Notes under the pieces: model-generated
Databases searched by the model: none
Told to the model about the DNA's origin: nothing
Seen by the model: the letters and a program-made list of their open reading frames with translations, nothing else
Part shown: positions 63,646 to 64,000 of the stretch, one piece after another
How the letters are laid out: every line of letters starts with the position of its first letter
Position numbering within the stretch: the stretch's first letter is position 1
Assembly: GCF_017355885.1 (NCBI RefSeq)
Contig: NZ_JAFEUU010000015.1
Coordinates: 1 to 64,000 of the forward strand
DNA length: 64,000 bases
Reading direction: 5' to 3'
Source of the DNA: Sabulicella rubraurantiaca
GTDB taxonomy: Bacteria; Pseudomonadota; Alphaproteobacteria; Acetobacterales; Acetobacteraceae
Position numbers and translations under genes: made by a program

Positions 63646-64000
63646 TCATCCGGCGCGGCGTTGCGTGTCCGGGACGGGAAAGAAGCGGTTCTCGGGGCGG
63701 GGGAGGCCCAAATGTTCGCGCAACGTGGTACCGGTATACTCGGTGCGGAAAAGGCCGCGCCTTTGCAATTCCGGCACCACCAGGTCGCAGAACTCCTCCA
63801 GACCGCCAGGCACATGAGGGAACATCACGTTGAAGCCGTCGGCCGCGCGCTCCTCCAGCCAGCGCTGCATCTCGTCGGCGATTGTCGCCGGGGTGCCCAC
63901 CATTGCCGCGCCGGCATAACCACCTAGGCGCTGCGCCAGTTGCCGCACGGTGAGCCCCTCGCGCCGCGCGATGTTAATGGCGCGCTCACGGCCCGACTTG
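63646..64000 (-). CDS. NtaA/SnaA-type FMN-dependent monooxygenase, C-terminal part
   Basis: The last 117 codons of a luciferase-like monooxygenase enter from the right edge; the start lies outside the window. Marks are GRERAINIARREGLTVRQLA, GTPATIADEMQRWLEERAAD and GFNVMFPHVPGGLEEFCDLV, followed by LGLPRPENRFF. Relatives (NtaA, SnaA, DszA) oxidise nitrilotriacetate, streptogramin or dibenzothiophene sulfone with FMNH2. With the MetQ-like protein, a role in scavenging sulfur compounds is plausible. Confidence 0.88.
   Translation of the reverse strand, partial: KSGRERAINIARREGLTVRQLAQRLGGYAGAAMVGTPATIADEMQRWLEERAADGFNVMFPHVPGGLEEFCDLVVPELQRRGLFRTEYTGTTLREHLGLPRPENRFFPVPDTQRRAG

Overview
The window is high-GC DNA with strong third-position GC bias, TTG and GTG starts beside ATG, and dense runs of genes joined by 4-base ATGA or GTGA overlaps. 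Four periplasmic Bug-type (tripartite tricarboxylate) receptors, a DUF1127 protein, a FixJ-like regulator and Sox genes point to an alphaproteobacterium, most likely an Acetobacteraceae (Roseomonas-like) soil or water organism. The taxonomic call is inference. No rRNA, tRNA or CRISPR array was recognised.

Region 1 (1-16.5 kb) is an accessory, partly decayed zone. It holds a broken VOC gene, a ClpK/ClpG-like disaggregase next to psiE (a pairing known from transmissible stress-tolerance loci), a truncated PAS sensor gene, a Bug receptor, scrambled serine-recombinase remnants, a UvrA2-like ABC ATPase, a four-PAS protein with a degenerate receiver and LuxR output, a DUF488 gene behind a small TTG-start gene, an IS1182-like transposase scrap, a LOV-GGDEF-EAL gene frameshifted at a C7 run, and an AraC gene with an early stop.

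Region 2 (17-21 kb) has a zinc alcohol dehydrogenase, a small hydrophobic protein and a TerC membrane protein. Two more recombinase remnants flank terC. Region 3 (20.9-27.1 kb) is one tight eight-gene operon: a two-subunit molybdenum hydroxylase, SoxX, SoxY, SoxZ, SoxA, a small cytochrome c and a FccB-type flavoprotein. SoxB and SoxCD are absent from the window.

Region 4 (27.4-41.4 kb) has an ABM monooxygenase and a GNAT gene, then an RpiR-led operon (aminotransferase, amino-acid binding protein, Bug receptor, M81/MlrC protein). An OsmC protein, a flavoprotein/flavoprotein/MaoC/50-residue cluster, a winged-helix TPR regulator running into abnormal poly-G/poly-C sequence, a DUF1127 protein and an EamA exporter follow. 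Region 5 (41.5-49.5 kb) is an IclR-led catabolic operon (four-carbon acid kinase, PdxA2-like dehydrogenase, iron alcohol dehydrogenase, sialidase-fold protein, DapA-family lyase, Bug receptor). It diverges from an SDR gene across a perfect inverted repeat.

Region 6 (49.8-64 kb) has a 1326-residue repeat protein, a methyltransferase, a secreted protein joining a JAMM-like motif to MORN repeats, a hydroxyacid dehydrogenase with its Bug receptor, an aldo/keto reductase, a MetQ-like binding protein and the end of a NtaA-type flavin monooxygenase cut by the window edge.
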